From Alloacidobacterium dinghuense (lineage in GTDB: Bacteria; Acidobacteriota; Terriglobia; Terriglobales; Acidobacteriaceae): 64,000 nt of DNA. The stretch spans positions 2,480,001 to 2,544,000 of the forward strand of contig NZ_CP060394.1 in NCBI RefSeq assembly GCF_014274465.1. The letters run 5' to 3'. A program made the position numbers and the translations under genes. Under the pieces are notes generated by a model. That model saw only the letters and a program-made list of their open reading frames with translations, was not told the DNA's origin and did not search any database. Below, in pieces: positions 52,972 to 61,968 of this stretch (position 1 is the stretch's first letter; each line of letters starts with the position of its first letter).

Positions 52972-54069
52972 ATGAACATTTTTCGGTGCACCGCTGAATT
53001 CTCAATCCGTCGTTCGAATAAGCAGAACCTGGTTTCCCTGTTGTTGTGGGCTCTGTGCTTCGCCATTTCGCCTCAAAGCCTTCTTGCCATTCAGGATCAG
53101 GACGTACCTCCACCCCCGCAAGATGCGCAACAGAGTCCCGAGCAGCTACAGCAGTTGGTTGCGCCCATTGCGCTCTATCCGGATTCGCTCGTGTCGCAGA
53201 TCCTGGCCGCGTCCACTTACCCCGAACAAGTCGTCGAAGCCGACAGATGGGTGCAAGCGCATCCTGCATTGCAAGGCGAAGCTTTGGGACAAGTTGTGGA
53301 CCAGCAACCTTGGGATCCGAGTATCAAGGCCCTCACTGCATTTCCATCGGTCCTTGGCAACATGGATAAGAACCTTTCATGGACCTCGTCTCTAGGCGAT
53401 GCCTATTACAACCAGCAATCGGATGTGATGGCTGCGGTGCAGGCAATGCGTCAGAAGGCGCAAGCCGCCGGCAATCTCCAATCCGAACCGCAGGAGACGG
53501 TTACGACGCAAGATTCGAACATCAGCATTGAGCCTGCCGACCCGGATGAGGTCTACGTCCCCGCCTACGATCCGTGGGTGGTCTACGGAGATCCCGTCGC
53601 GCCATGGCTGGGCTGGTACCCGTATCCCGGAATCTGGTTTGGCGGTTCGAACCTTTACTTTGGCGCCCACTACGGAATCGGTTGGTACCGAGGTTATGGA
53701 TGGGGCTGGAATCATTGGGGCGCCGATTGGCGTGGCCGGTCCGTGCTCTATGACCACAACAGGTTCCACTCAAGCAGCACGACGTTCTATAACCGGAACA
53801 CCTTCGACCGGGGCGGCGTTGAGCGCTTCGACCGCCGGGAGAATGACAACCATCCTGTTGAACCTCCCCGGCCTTTCTATGGAGACACCAGAGCTGCTCG
53901 AGGATATGCAGAACCCCGCGGTGAAAGCAGTATCCGCTCGAACGCCTTCAGCGGTTACAACCACGGCGGTGAGGAAAGGGGCTTTTCGTCACGCGGAAGC
54001 GAAAGCTTCGGCGGAGGTGGAGGGTTCGGTGGAGGCGGAGGGTTTCACGGCGGTGGCGGGCGGCGATAA
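52972..54069 (+). CDS. DUF3300 exported protein
   Basis: 365 residues from the ATG at 52972 (GAGGAGATTC upstream). A long signal peptide (LVSLLLWALCFAISPQSLLA) is followed by the DUF3300 domain: QLQQLVAPIALYPDSLVSQI, ASTYPEQVVEADRW, then QPWDPSIKALTAFPSVLGNM and the PADPDEVYVPAYDPWVVYGD core. The C-terminus is low-complexity: Tyr/Trp/Gly-rich, then Arg/Asp, ending in GGGGGFGGGGGF repeats. Function unknown; widespread in envelope-stress contexts. A DUF2950 gene follows, as in many other bacteria. Confidence 0.92.
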   Translation: MNIFRCTAEFSIRRSNKQNLVSLLLWALCFAISPQSLLAIQDQDVPPPPQDAQQSPEQLQQLVAPIALYPDSLVSQILAASTYPEQVVEADRWVQAHPALQGEALGQVVDQQPWDPSIKALTAFPSVLGNMDKNLSWTSSLGDAYYNQQSDVMAAVQAMRQKAQAAGNLQSEPQETVTTQDSNISIEPADPDEVYVPAYDPWVVYGDPVAPWLGWYPYPGIWFGGSNLYFGAHYGIGWYRGYGWGWNHWGADWRGRSVLYDHNRFHSSSTTFYNRNTFDRGGVERFDRRENDNHPVEPPRPFYGDTRAARGYAEPRGESSIRSNAFSGYNHGGEERGFSSRGSESFGGGGGFGGGGGFHGGGGRR

Positions 54070-54106
54070 CTGAGCTTCGTTATGCCCGTGACTTGAAAAG
54101 TTTTGA

Positions 54107-55378
54107 ATGGAGAATCGACCTATGTGGCGAAAACAATTGAACATCTATATATCTCATTGCACCCGGCTTTCGCAGTTCGCCGCGCTGGCAATTCTTCTGG
54201 CGGGGTGCTTTCCCAGCCGTTCCATGGCGCAGCAGCTAGGCCAGAAGACATTTTCATCGCCGGAAGAAGCCAGCAATACACTGTTCACGGCACTGCAGAG
54301 TAACAACGAACAGGAATTGCTCGATATCTTCGGACCTGACAATAAACAAATCGTCAGGTCCGGCGATGAAACCGAAGACTCCCAGAGCCGGGCTAGTTTC
54401 GTCGAGAAATATAAGGAAATGCACCGCCTGGCAAAAGAGCCGGATGGAACCACTACCTTAATTATTGGCGCCAGAAACTGGCCCACACCCATACCACTCG
54501 TCAACAAAAATAACTCGTGGTATTTCGACACCGAGGCAGGCGCGAAGGAAATCTTGTTCCGGCGCATTGGTCGCAATGAAATATCCGCGATTCGCGTTTG
54601 CCAGGAACTCACGGCGGCCGAAAAAGAATATCGATCCAGCCAACACGACGAGTACGCAAGCAAGATCTTCAGCGATGAAGGCCAGCATAACGGCCTTTAT
54701 TGGAAGGTTGCCGATGGCGAACCCCAGAGTCCCATCGGCCCGTTGGTAGCGTCGGCCGTCGCCGAGGGCTACGCTAAGGGTCAGGGCGGGCCTCCCACCC
54801 CTTACCGTGGTTACTATTTCCATATCCTGACGAAGAAGGGGAAAAATGCCCCGGGCGGCGCGAAGTCTTACATCGTCCATGGCAAGATGACGGAGGGTTT
54901 CGCTTTCCTGGCCTATCCGGCGGAATACAGGTCCTCCGGCGTCATGACCTTCATCGTGAACGAGGATGGAGCGGTACTACAGAAAGATCTCGGCAAGAAG
55001 ACCGATGTTCTCGCCAAAACCATGAAGAAATACAATCCCGATTCCAGTTGGCGAAAGGCCGACGGGCAGCAGGAGGAGACTGCCGGCGAGCCCCAAAGCA
55101 AATGGCAAGTGGGCACCATCACTGCGGTGCAATGCCGTCAAGCTGCTGATGCCGATCCTTCTATCAGCAGTTGTGAGGTTTCCTTGAAAGTCGGCGACAC
55201 CGTTTATGTCGCGTTCTACAAATCGCCGTTTGGCAGAGATACCGTGCTGTTTGCAACAGGTCGTGACCTCGAGGTTTTGATCGGGGAGAACACCATAATG
55301 TACAACGATCTCCTGGGTGATTCATTTCAAGTGCCGATTCTGAGCCACACGATCGTTACCGCGCAGGCCGGTCAATGA
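54107..55378 (+). CDS. DUF2950 lipoprotein
   Basis: 423 residues. The signal ends with a lipobox (LAILLAGC), so the mature protein is probably membrane-anchored by a lipid. The DUF2950 core is recognised in FSSPEEASNTLFTALQSNNE, LLDIFGPDNKQIVRSGDE, YYFHILTKKGKNAPGGAKSY and MTFIVNEDGAVLQKDLGKKT. About 100 extra C-terminal residues (from KWQVGTITAVQCRQ) go beyond the usual domain. Paired with DUF3300 immediately upstream (38-base gap). Function unknown, but the pair is often inherited together. Confidence 0.9.
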   Translation: MENRPMWRKQLNIYISHCTRLSQFAALAILLAGCFPSRSMAQQLGQKTFSSPEEASNTLFTALQSNNEQELLDIFGPDNKQIVRSGDETEDSQSRASFVEKYKEMHRLAKEPDGTTTLIIGARNWPTPIPLVNKNNSWYFDTEAGAKEILFRRIGRNEISAIRVCQELTAAEKEYRSSQHDEYASKIFSDEGQHNGLYWKVADGEPQSPIGPLVASAVAEGYAKGQGGPPTPYRGYYFHILTKKGKNAPGGAKSYIVHGKMTEGFAFLAYPAEYRSSGVMTFIVNEDGAVLQKDLGKKTDVLAKTMKKYNPDSSWRKADGQQEETAGEPQSKWQVGTITAVQCRQAADADPSISSCEVSLKVGDTVYVAFYKSPFGRDTVLFATGRDLEVLIGENTIMYNDLLGDSFQVPILSHTIVTAQAGQ

Positions 55379-55531
55379 ACCGCTTGCGTCACCTCGAAAA
55401 CTCTGAGTGAACCCTAAAATGCCGGGCGCGAGCCTCGTCCTCGGCGCTCCACATAGCAACAGCGTCGGTGGCATCAGCCAGAGTCGTGGATATGGCGCAG
55501 AGTCGATTAACTCGAGGAGCAGGAAAGTGGT

Positions 55532-56517
55532 ATGAGCAACGAACTGATCGTAAACGGCAACTTTTTCCAGGAAGGTTTACGAGCACTCGGGACCGATATG
55601 TCGCGGATTTTGCATCGGCCTCTGTTTACGCTTGGCACAATTGCAGTCTCTCCGGCTTTCATTTTCGAGTCGCTCATATTTTTTGCTGCACTCACTCTGG
55701 TTTCCGGGTCGGCAGAGAGGGTACTCCGCACACGCGTTCTCGTGCGTACGGCGCTCGATGTGGAACACCGTTACAGGCTGGCCCGCTTATTTTCCTTAAC
55801 AGTTTTCATAATCGTGCTGATCGTAGGGGTGGATACGGCAGGAGTCGACTTGCGCAGTCTGGCATTACTTAGCAGCGCTCTCGGGTTGGGAGTTGGCCTC
55901 GGGTTGCAGTCTATTGTCGCGAACTTTCGTAGCAGAACTGATTCTGCTCATGGAGCGGCCCGTCAAGTTGGGAGATCGAATTGACGTCGGAGGCACTAAC
56001 GGAGAGGTCATGCGCATTCGGAGGCCGCAGCACATGGGTTTGCACGAATGACAATGAGATCATCATCGTCCCGAACACCAATTTCATAACGAATAGCGTA
56101 ACTAACTGGACGGCTAATGACGCGAAGGTCCGTTTTGCGATCAAGGTGGGCGTTTCCTATTCGAGCGATCCTCAAGAGGTCAAGGCCCTTTTGCCCGACC
56201 TTGCAGCCCAACACCCCGATGTCCTGCGCGACCCACCGCCCGAGGTGATCTTCAGCGACTTGGGCGACAGCTCGCTCATTTTCCTTCTGCGGATATGGAC
56301 GGCCAAAGAATTGGGAAATCCACAAGCACTGAAAAGTGATCTCTACTTCTCGATCTTTGACGCGTTTCGCGAGCACGGCATTGAAATGCCCTTCTCTCAG
56401 CTCGACCTGCACTTGAGGACCGTGGATGCATCTATCATCAATACGCTTCCAAACAAGTCCATTCTCAGAAACGGACAGCATAATTCCTCGATCAAGCCAG
56501 TGACAGCAAAGCGCTAG
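55532..56517 (+). pseudogene. Mechanosensitive channel (MscS family) with two frameshifts
   Basis: Starts MSNELIVNGNFFQEGLRALG with GAGCAGGAAAG upstream; two or three helices and the pore helix SSALGLGVGLGLQSIVANF are intact. An extra T near 55925 shifts the frame: the right frame continues NFVAELILLMERPVKLGDRI. A second, compensating shift near 56020 leads to FGGRSTWVCTNDNEIIIVPN and an intact C-terminus. With two single-base changes a normal ~320-residue channel is restored. Either a recent pseudogene or sequencing errors; an ATG at 55981 could start the C-terminal piece. Confidence 0.82.
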
Positions 56518-56817
56518 CCGAGTACGTCATGAAGAGAAGGTCCTCTTCCGAACTTGTCTGCCCGTCAAATTAGCGTCTCTTCGCGAGGGCTGCAGCCGTG
56601 TCCGTGTTCGTGGTCTTGCGAGATTCTCATGCAGGCCGTTGTTCCAGGCAGCACAGCCGTGGCTCGACTTAGGATGAGGTTCTGTCTTGTAAGGTGCGAC
56701 AGGACTTGCGCTGATGCTCCGTAAGTTCGGACTTTGGGAGCACGGTGTGGTACTTCCCTTCAGCGAAACCACCAAGGTTGATCGCTCACTGAGTTGACCA
56801 CTTAGGAATCGGCGCGT
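56518..56817. other. Convergent intergenic region, 300 bases
   Basis: Between the converging channel and stress-protein genes. No gene and no obvious hairpin with a T-tract. Confidence 0.35.
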
Positions 56818-57717
56818 CTACCAGACGCTTAGGATGGGGCGATGGACCGCATCATCAATCTTCAAAATGCGACTTTGGCGACCTAGGCCTATCGTCCCTG
56901 GACGCGTACGTCCAACGACAACCAGGTCTGCGGCTACCCGGTTGGCTGCATCGGTGATGGCCGAAACGACGTCGCCCGTTTGCCGTAGAAACTCCGCGCC
57001 GTTTCCAAGCTGTTCATGCGCGCGTGTTAACCATGGTCCTATTCCGGAAGAGAGGCTAGCATTTGCAGGACGCCTAGTAGTGTCTTCTTCGCGTCCGTCT
57101 ATGACAGTGAGAAACGTCACCTTGGCTTGGAAGGCTTTTGCGAGTGTCAGCACTTTTTGGAGAATCCTGTAATTCTGGGCTTCCAGCGTCAAGTCTCGCT
57201 CAAAATGCACGGCGCATAAAATGCTATTGATGGACAACTTGTCTGCTGCTTCCACATGTTCTGTGATCCACACCGAGGCGGCAGATCGATGGAGGATCCT
57301 CGCTGTCAACGAATCGCGTAGGAGGCGAGACACGATGCTCTGATGAGCTCTGGGTAACATGATCAGATCGACGTTTTCGTGCTTGGCAAAATGCTCAATC
57401 TGGTCAGCCGCATCGCCACTTAGTATTGTATGGCGCGCGACGTTCTCGCCGAAGTAGTGATCGGAAAAATGCTTCAGATCCGCAGTACGCTTAGCAATCA
57501 AATTGGCAAGGTCATGGTACATAGACCCATCGTTTCGTTCAGGCGAATATCCAAGCGCTTTGGGATCGACGACATGCAGTGTACTCAAGGCGGCATTAGA
57601 GCCGTCCGTCCATGCCTTAACATGGCGCGCGGCTAACACACATCGACTAGAGAAATCGACGGGAAAAAGAATTCTCGGCGTCTTCGTGAGCAGGGAGCAT
57701 TGGTTAGAGTTCTTCAC
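56818..57717 (-). CDS. Universal stress protein, tandem UspA domains
   Basis: 299 residues from a GTG start that overlaps the stop of the preceding gene (GTGA). Two UspA-like domains: residues ~13-150 (ILFPVDFSSRCVLAARHVKA, then LIMLPRAHQSIVSRLLRDSL) and ~160-299 (ILCAVHFERDLTLEAQNYRI, then DLVVVGRTRPGTIGLGRQSR). The second domain keeps the G-x2-G-x9-G(S/T)-like ATP motif in altered form. Cytosolic stress or starvation protein. Likely co-transcribed with a pseudo-receiver and an ECF sigma factor. Confidence 0.88.
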   Translation of the reverse strand: MKNSNQCSLLTKTPRILFPVDFSSRCVLAARHVKAWTDGSNAALSTLHVVDPKALGYSPERNDGSMYHDLANLIAKRTADLKHFSDHYFGENVARHTILSGDAADQIEHFAKHENVDLIMLPRAHQSIVSRLLRDSLTARILHRSAASVWITEHVEAADKLSINSILCAVHFERDLTLEAQNYRILQKVLTLAKAFQAKVTFLTVIDGREEDTTRRPANASLSSGIGPWLTRAHEQLGNGAEFLRQTGDVVSAITDAANRVAADLVVVGRTRPGTIGLGRQSRILKIDDAVHRPILSVW

Positions 57718-58127
57718 ACGTCTCCATCCTTGTCAATGAGCCCTCCGCATCTATCTGGCTGATTCGCTACTGCATCGGACCATCCTTTGCGTAATATTTC
57801 TCTCAAATCGGTGAGGAACTCATTCGTGTCATTCTTGTTGAGGGTTGCGGTCGGGAATGCATCATGTTGACCGGACGTCTTCGCAATGGAGACTACAGCT
57901 GTGAGCGAGTCGGACGCTGCCACTAAGCAGGTCAGGGGTTCTCGATCCTTTGTGGGCATTGAATGGCACAGAATGATAAGGTCGGAATCGCCGGCCTGAA
58001 AGCAATCAACCACCTCTTTTGCTGATGATGCTGACGCGACCAGGTATCTGGCAGATTGCGGGATCTGACTTCGAGTTCCTAATAGCGATAGATCAAGGCC
58101 AACAACCAGGACCACAGCTGACGGCAT
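57714..58127 (-). CDS. Degenerate receiver-domain protein (pseudo-receiver)
   Basis: 137 residues from the ATG at 58127 (CGAGGTGTGT before it). Layout of a receiver: MPSAVVLVVGLDLSLLGTRS, DLIILCHSMPTKDREPL and VVSIAKTSGQ then a C-terminal helix NEFLTDLREILRKG. The acidic pocket residues are lost, the phospho-acceptor Asp is replaced (LIILCHSMP has Cys) and no Lys motif is present, so phosphorylation is impossible. Similar proteins are frequent in Acidobacteriota. It overlaps the stress-protein gene and follows the ECF gene by ~124 bases; possibly a binding partner. Confidence 0.65.
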   Translation of the reverse strand: MPSAVVLVVGLDLSLLGTRSQIPQSARYLVASASSAKEVVDCFQAGDSDLIILCHSMPTKDREPLTCLVAASDSLTAVVSIAKTSGQHDAFPTATLNKNDTNEFLTDLREILRKGWSDAVANQPDRCGGLIDKDGDV

Positions 58128-58251
58128 ACACACCTCGACTGTCGGAAAAACGATTTTCTACGAATAAAGGGCATGAGCATTCCGAATCGCCTCTCCCTGC
58201 GACAAGAATGTCTTGTGAATTTGCATCCGAACTTCAGCCGCTCACCCATCT

Positions 58252-58902
58252 TCACAACCATGTTGAACGTGCCCTCGGCTGGGACACTCGTCTGTAAAGC
58301 CCTTCGTGTTCACTCAGCCAACGAAGGAGTGATCTCCTTGCCCTCGCCAAGCGAGTCTTTGTCGCGGCAAGCGAAGCCCGTGTCCGTGCGGCGACTTCTA
58401 TCAGGGAGTTCTCCTGCGAATAACGAATTTCGATGGTCTCTCGGAGTAATGGCGGCAAACATCGTACAGCCTCTCGAAGCTTGAGGTCTCTCTCGCGCGC
58501 CAGAAAGTGGCGCTCCGGATCGAGTGCCGGATCAGGCCGCTGTAGATGGGGCAAAACATCATCGTCGAAAGAACTCTCAGGATGAGACCGCTTTTTCCGA
58601 ACCATCATCAGCGCAGTGTTAATTGCAATGCGCGTAAGCCAAGTAGAAAACTTAGACCTTCCGTCAAACGCATTGAGGTGAGTGAAAGCCTTCAGCAAGG
58701 ATTCTTGCAATGCATCCTCTGCGTCTTCTTTGCTTTGGATGATCCGTCGAATCACATGCAAAGTCCTCTTCGAGTGGCGCCTGCACAGTTCGGCAAAGGC
58801 CAGATGCATTCCAGCTTTTGCGGAGCTGACAAGGGATTCGTCAGACGCAACTGCTAGCACGTTGCCCTGTAGAGACTCTGCTCCTGCGTCAAACTGATTC
58901 AT
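58252..58902 (-). CDS. ECF-type RNA polymerase sigma factor (RpoE-like)
   Basis: 216 residues; start ATG at 58902 (ATGGAGGAACCG upstream). Region 2 is clear: FAELCRRHSKRTLHVIRRII, KEDAEDALQESLLKAFTHLN, FDGRSKFSTWLTRIAINTAL. Region 4 follows: LPPLLRETIEIRYSQENSLI and ARTRASLAATKTRLARARRS. An acidic N-terminal extension of ~25 residues is present. No anti-sigma gene with a membrane anchor is found next to it; the pseudo-receiver or the distant RsbW-like ATPase could be the regulator. Cytosolic, directs stress-type promoters. Confidence 0.9.
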   Translation of the reverse strand: MNQFDAGAESLQGNVLAVASDESLVSSAKAGMHLAFAELCRRHSKRTLHVIRRIIQSKEDAEDALQESLLKAFTHLNAFDGRSKFSTWLTRIAINTALMMVRKKRSHPESSFDDDVLPHLQRPDPALDPERHFLARERDLKLREAVRCLPPLLRETIEIRYSQENSLIEVAARTRASLAATKTRLARARRSLLRWLSEHEGLYRRVSQPRARSTWL

Positions 58903-59180
58903 CGGTTCCTCCATGCATCGATCTACACATAGGTTGCGAGAGTTGACCAACTCTGACCCAAACCCCGAGCCTTTGGGATTTTTTAGGTGCGGGCAGGGCT
59001 TGAGAGTTACACCAGATCATCGCTACGTTTTTTGACTGGAAATGGGACTGGTCTGCGTCAGAGCAGCGGAACGTCTTAGTCATGATGATTGACCTTCCTT
59101 CGTTTCGAGTTATGAGCGGGTGTGTCTCGTAATTCCCAAGCGTTTCTTCCTGGGCGAAGCGCGAGTCGATGTGTCTAGCC

Positions 59181-60641
59181 TCACAACGTTGGGATCTTGG
59201 TTGTGTCCCAACCACCGCCCAGTGCCTTGACCAGGAGCACACTCGCGTCCAGGCGGCGCTCAAGAATATCCAGGTCATTGCGCTGATTGTTGAGCGCTGC
59301 TGTTTGCCAGGTAACGACCTGTAGATAGGTATCCACTCCACCTTCATAACGTGTCTGAAAGAGGTCAAGGGACTGCTCCGCCGATGCCGTGGCCTCATGC
59401 TGTTGTTGCGCTTCATTTTCGAGTATGCGCAAAGCCGCCAGACTGTCTTCTACTTGCTGAAATGCCGTCAGAGCTGTTTGCCGATAATTTGCTACCGTAG
59501 CGTCATACTGAGCGACGGTAATGTTCTTTGTGGCGCGGCGGCGGCCAGCGTCGAAAACGGTTTGAGACAGCGCTGGTCCAACAGCCCAAAAGCGGCTTGG
59601 CCAGTTGAACCAGTTAAGTGCTGACGTCCCCTGAAAACCGGCAACACCGCTCAACGAGAGTGTGGGATAAAAGGCCGCCTGGGCGATACCGATCTGTTCA
59701 TTCGCGGAAGCCACTCTGCGTTCATCTGCCGCGATATCGGGGCGACGCTCCAGCAAGGCGGACGGCATCACTCCGGGGATATCGGGCATGACCTGGGAAG
59801 CCTGGTCAAGAGGAAGAGGCGGCAGTGTTAGCTCCGCGGGAGGTTTACCGATCAGGACAGCGATGGCGTGCTCGTATTGCGTGCGCCGTACTTCGATGTC
59901 GGTACGCTGGACGCGGGCTTGGTCGAGCTGCGTTTTGGCCTGGGCCACGTCTGACTGAGGCGCGGCACCGCCTTCGAAGCGGTCTTGGGTAAGTTCCACC
60001 GCGCTCTGGTAAGCAGTCACGGTGTCATCGAGCAGCTTTTCTTGCGCGTCCGCCAAGCGCAATCCAAAGTAGTCCAATGCCAGCTCAGCATGAAGGCTGA
60101 GCCGGGCGCTTTCAAGATCCGCGTCGCTGGCTTGAGCCTGCTCCCGGGCGGATGTCACACCGCGCCGCACTCGTCCCCACAGATCGATTTCATAGTTCAA
60201 ATCGACTGGCAGGACGAAGTTGCCCTCACCATTGTTGGCAACGGTGTTATTGAAGTACGGCTGATTTTCGGATTCGCGAACAGCGGAGATTGACGGCTCA
60301 ACGCCGATGGTAGGTGCTTCATTTGAGCGCGCGTAGCCAATCTGCGCACGCGCCGAGCGAAAGTTGGCTTCTGCCGCCTTAAGCGTTTGGTTCGCACTAT
60401 CGACCTTAGCCTCAAGCTCATTCAATTGTGGATCCTGAAATAGGGTCCACCAGTCACCCTTGAGCTTCGTGTCGCTTGGCTGGCCTGGCTTCCATCCATC
60501 CTGTTCGGCAAAGGACGCCGGCGGCGTCTCCTTGAACGACGGCGCCGTAATGGCAGCAGGCGTCTTGTACTTCGGTCCGACCATGCAGCCGGCCAGGGGC
60601 AGAACCGTCACCGCCACCGTTAATGTAAGTGCTTTTCTCAT
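59181..60641 (-). CDS. Outer-membrane efflux channel, TolC/NodT family lipoprotein
   Basis: 486 residues. Lipoprotein signal with lipobox (LTVAVTVLPLAGCMVGPKYK). The NodT pattern is seen: two similar halves with long coiled-coil helices, DLNYEIDLWGRVRRGVTSAR, LLERRPDIAADERRVASANE, IGIAQAAFYPTLSLSGVAGF. Trimeric outer-membrane exit duct of the RND pump encoded upstream. The start overlaps the adaptor stop (ATGA), so the two are coupled. Confidence 0.94.
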   Translation of the reverse strand: MRKALTLTVAVTVLPLAGCMVGPKYKTPAAITAPSFKETPPASFAEQDGWKPGQPSDTKLKGDWWTLFQDPQLNELEAKVDSANQTLKAAEANFRSARAQIGYARSNEAPTIGVEPSISAVRESENQPYFNNTVANNGEGNFVLPVDLNYEIDLWGRVRRGVTSAREQAQASDADLESARLSLHAELALDYFGLRLADAQEKLLDDTVTAYQSAVELTQDRFEGGAAPQSDVAQAKTQLDQARVQRTDIEVRRTQYEHAIAVLIGKPPAELTLPPLPLDQASQVMPDIPGVMPSALLERRPDIAADERRVASANEQIGIAQAAFYPTLSLSGVAGFQGTSALNWFNWPSRFWAVGPALSQTVFDAGRRRATKNITVAQYDATVANYRQTALTAFQQVEDSLAALRILENEAQQQHEATASAEQSLDLFQTRYEGGVDTYLQVVTWQTAALNNQRNDLDILERRLDASVLLVKALGGGWDTTKIPTL

Positions 60642-61900
60642 TGCGCATCCCCCTTCTCGACATTCACGCGCTCTCCCTGCGCCAGTGAGTCCGGTGGATT
60701 GAGGATGACCTGATCTGCAGGGGCGAGCCCGGAAATGATTTCAACCTTGGCCCCATAGTCCTGCCCGATCTGCACCGGAGCCAGTTGTACACGACCGTCG
60801 CGCACCACACCGACACGCAATCCTTCCTTGCGAAACAGCAAAGTGTTTGACGGCAGCGTCATGGAGGAATTCGAAGGCGGAATGGGCAGATGAATGAACG
60901 CATACTGGCCCGGAAACAGCTTATGTTCCGCATTGATGACATCGACCTCAACGTTCAGGGTCCGACTGGAGATGTCGATCGCATCTGAATTGCGAACGAT
61001 AGTCCCCGTGAACTTCGCATCTGGAATCGCGTCTGAGGTGACAGCCACGTGGTCGCCGTTGTGCACCTCGTTGGCATATACCTCAGGGACGGGAACGAAG
61101 AGACGCAGCTTGCCCGTCGAGGCCATATGAAACAGCTCCAGCTTCGGGGAGTTGATGTCTCCCGCCTGAATCAGCGCTCCGATATCGACGCTGCGGGCGG
61201 TGATCACACCATCGAATGGCGCATATACCTTTTCAAATCCTTGTAGTTGCTGTAATCGGCGCACATTGGCCTGAGCTGCCGACAGGACAGACTGGCGAGC
61301 GTTGAGGTCACTCGTCGCCTGATCAGTTTCCTGTTTTGAGACCGCGTTCTTGGCCAGCAGTTTCGTCCAGCGGTCGGCAGTAATTTGGGCGAGTTGCTGG
61401 TTTGCCTCTGCCGCCGCCAGGTCTGATTGCGCCTGCTGTACCTGTTGGTCGAGCTCTGGCGTTTCGATCTCGGCTAGCAATTGTCCGGCATAGACATGGG
61501 TACCGATGTCGGCATACCACTTACGCAAATATCCACTAGTACGGGCATAGATGGGCGTGTCGATGAAGGCCTGCGTGTTCGCTGGCAACGTGATCTCCTG
61601 CGCCGCCGCTCCCTGGACCGGCGAGGTGACGGCAACTGAGAGGACAGCATCCCGCCGGGTAGTCGTCGTCAACGTCTCTTCGGTATAAACGCGAGTGCGA
61701 ATGCCCTTAGCAATGAAGACGCCGAGCAGAAGAGCCGCAAGAATGCCGGCGATAGCCGGGCCCCTCCCGAGTTTCCGATCGCGGCCGACAACGATAGGTG
61801 GTGTGGCTTGAGCTGTATGGCCATGATGGTCATTTTGTTCGGGCGCCCTGCCCTCCACTAGTTGATTCATTGAATCTTTAATTCCGTCTTGTTGTTGCAT
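60638..61900 (-). CDS. RND efflux periplasmic adaptor (MFP/HlyD family)
   Basis: 420 residues from the ATG at 61900 (AGGGAGCCGAAG upstream). N-terminal membrane anchor (GPAIAGILAALLLGVFIAKG), lipoyl half-motifs YLRKWYADIGTHVYAGQLLA and KVYAPFDGVITARSVDIGAL, a coiled-coil hairpin between them at ~170-230, and C-terminal barrel domains with AGLAPADQVILNPPDSLAQG. Links the permease upstream with the TolC-like channel downstream; the order permease-adaptor-channel gives a complete tripartite pump from one transcript. Confidence 0.94.
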   Translation of the reverse strand: MQQQDGIKDSMNQLVEGRAPEQNDHHGHTAQATPPIVVGRDRKLGRGPAIAGILAALLLGVFIAKGIRTRVYTEETLTTTTRRDAVLSVAVTSPVQGAAAQEITLPANTQAFIDTPIYARTSGYLRKWYADIGTHVYAGQLLAEIETPELDQQVQQAQSDLAAAEANQQLAQITADRWTKLLAKNAVSKQETDQATSDLNARQSVLSAAQANVRRLQQLQGFEKVYAPFDGVITARSVDIGALIQAGDINSPKLELFHMASTGKLRLFVPVPEVYANEVHNGDHVAVTSDAIPDAKFTGTIVRNSDAIDISSRTLNVEVDVINAEHKLFPGQYAFIHLPIPPSNSSMTLPSNTLLFRKEGLRVGVVRDGRVQLAPVQIGQDYGAKVEIISGLAPADQVILNPPDSLAQGERVNVEKGDAQ

Positions 61901-61968
61901 CGACTTCGGCTCCCTTTTTCTAGCTTCCAATTCAGGCTCTTGACAGCTTGTACGTAGGTCTTTGCAGC

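Noticed and set aside
53970-54069. Gly-rich C-terminal repeats of the DUF3300 protein as a functional tandem repeat or phase-variation site
   Set aside because: Low-complexity tails are usual in this family, and the codons are not a uniform repeat.
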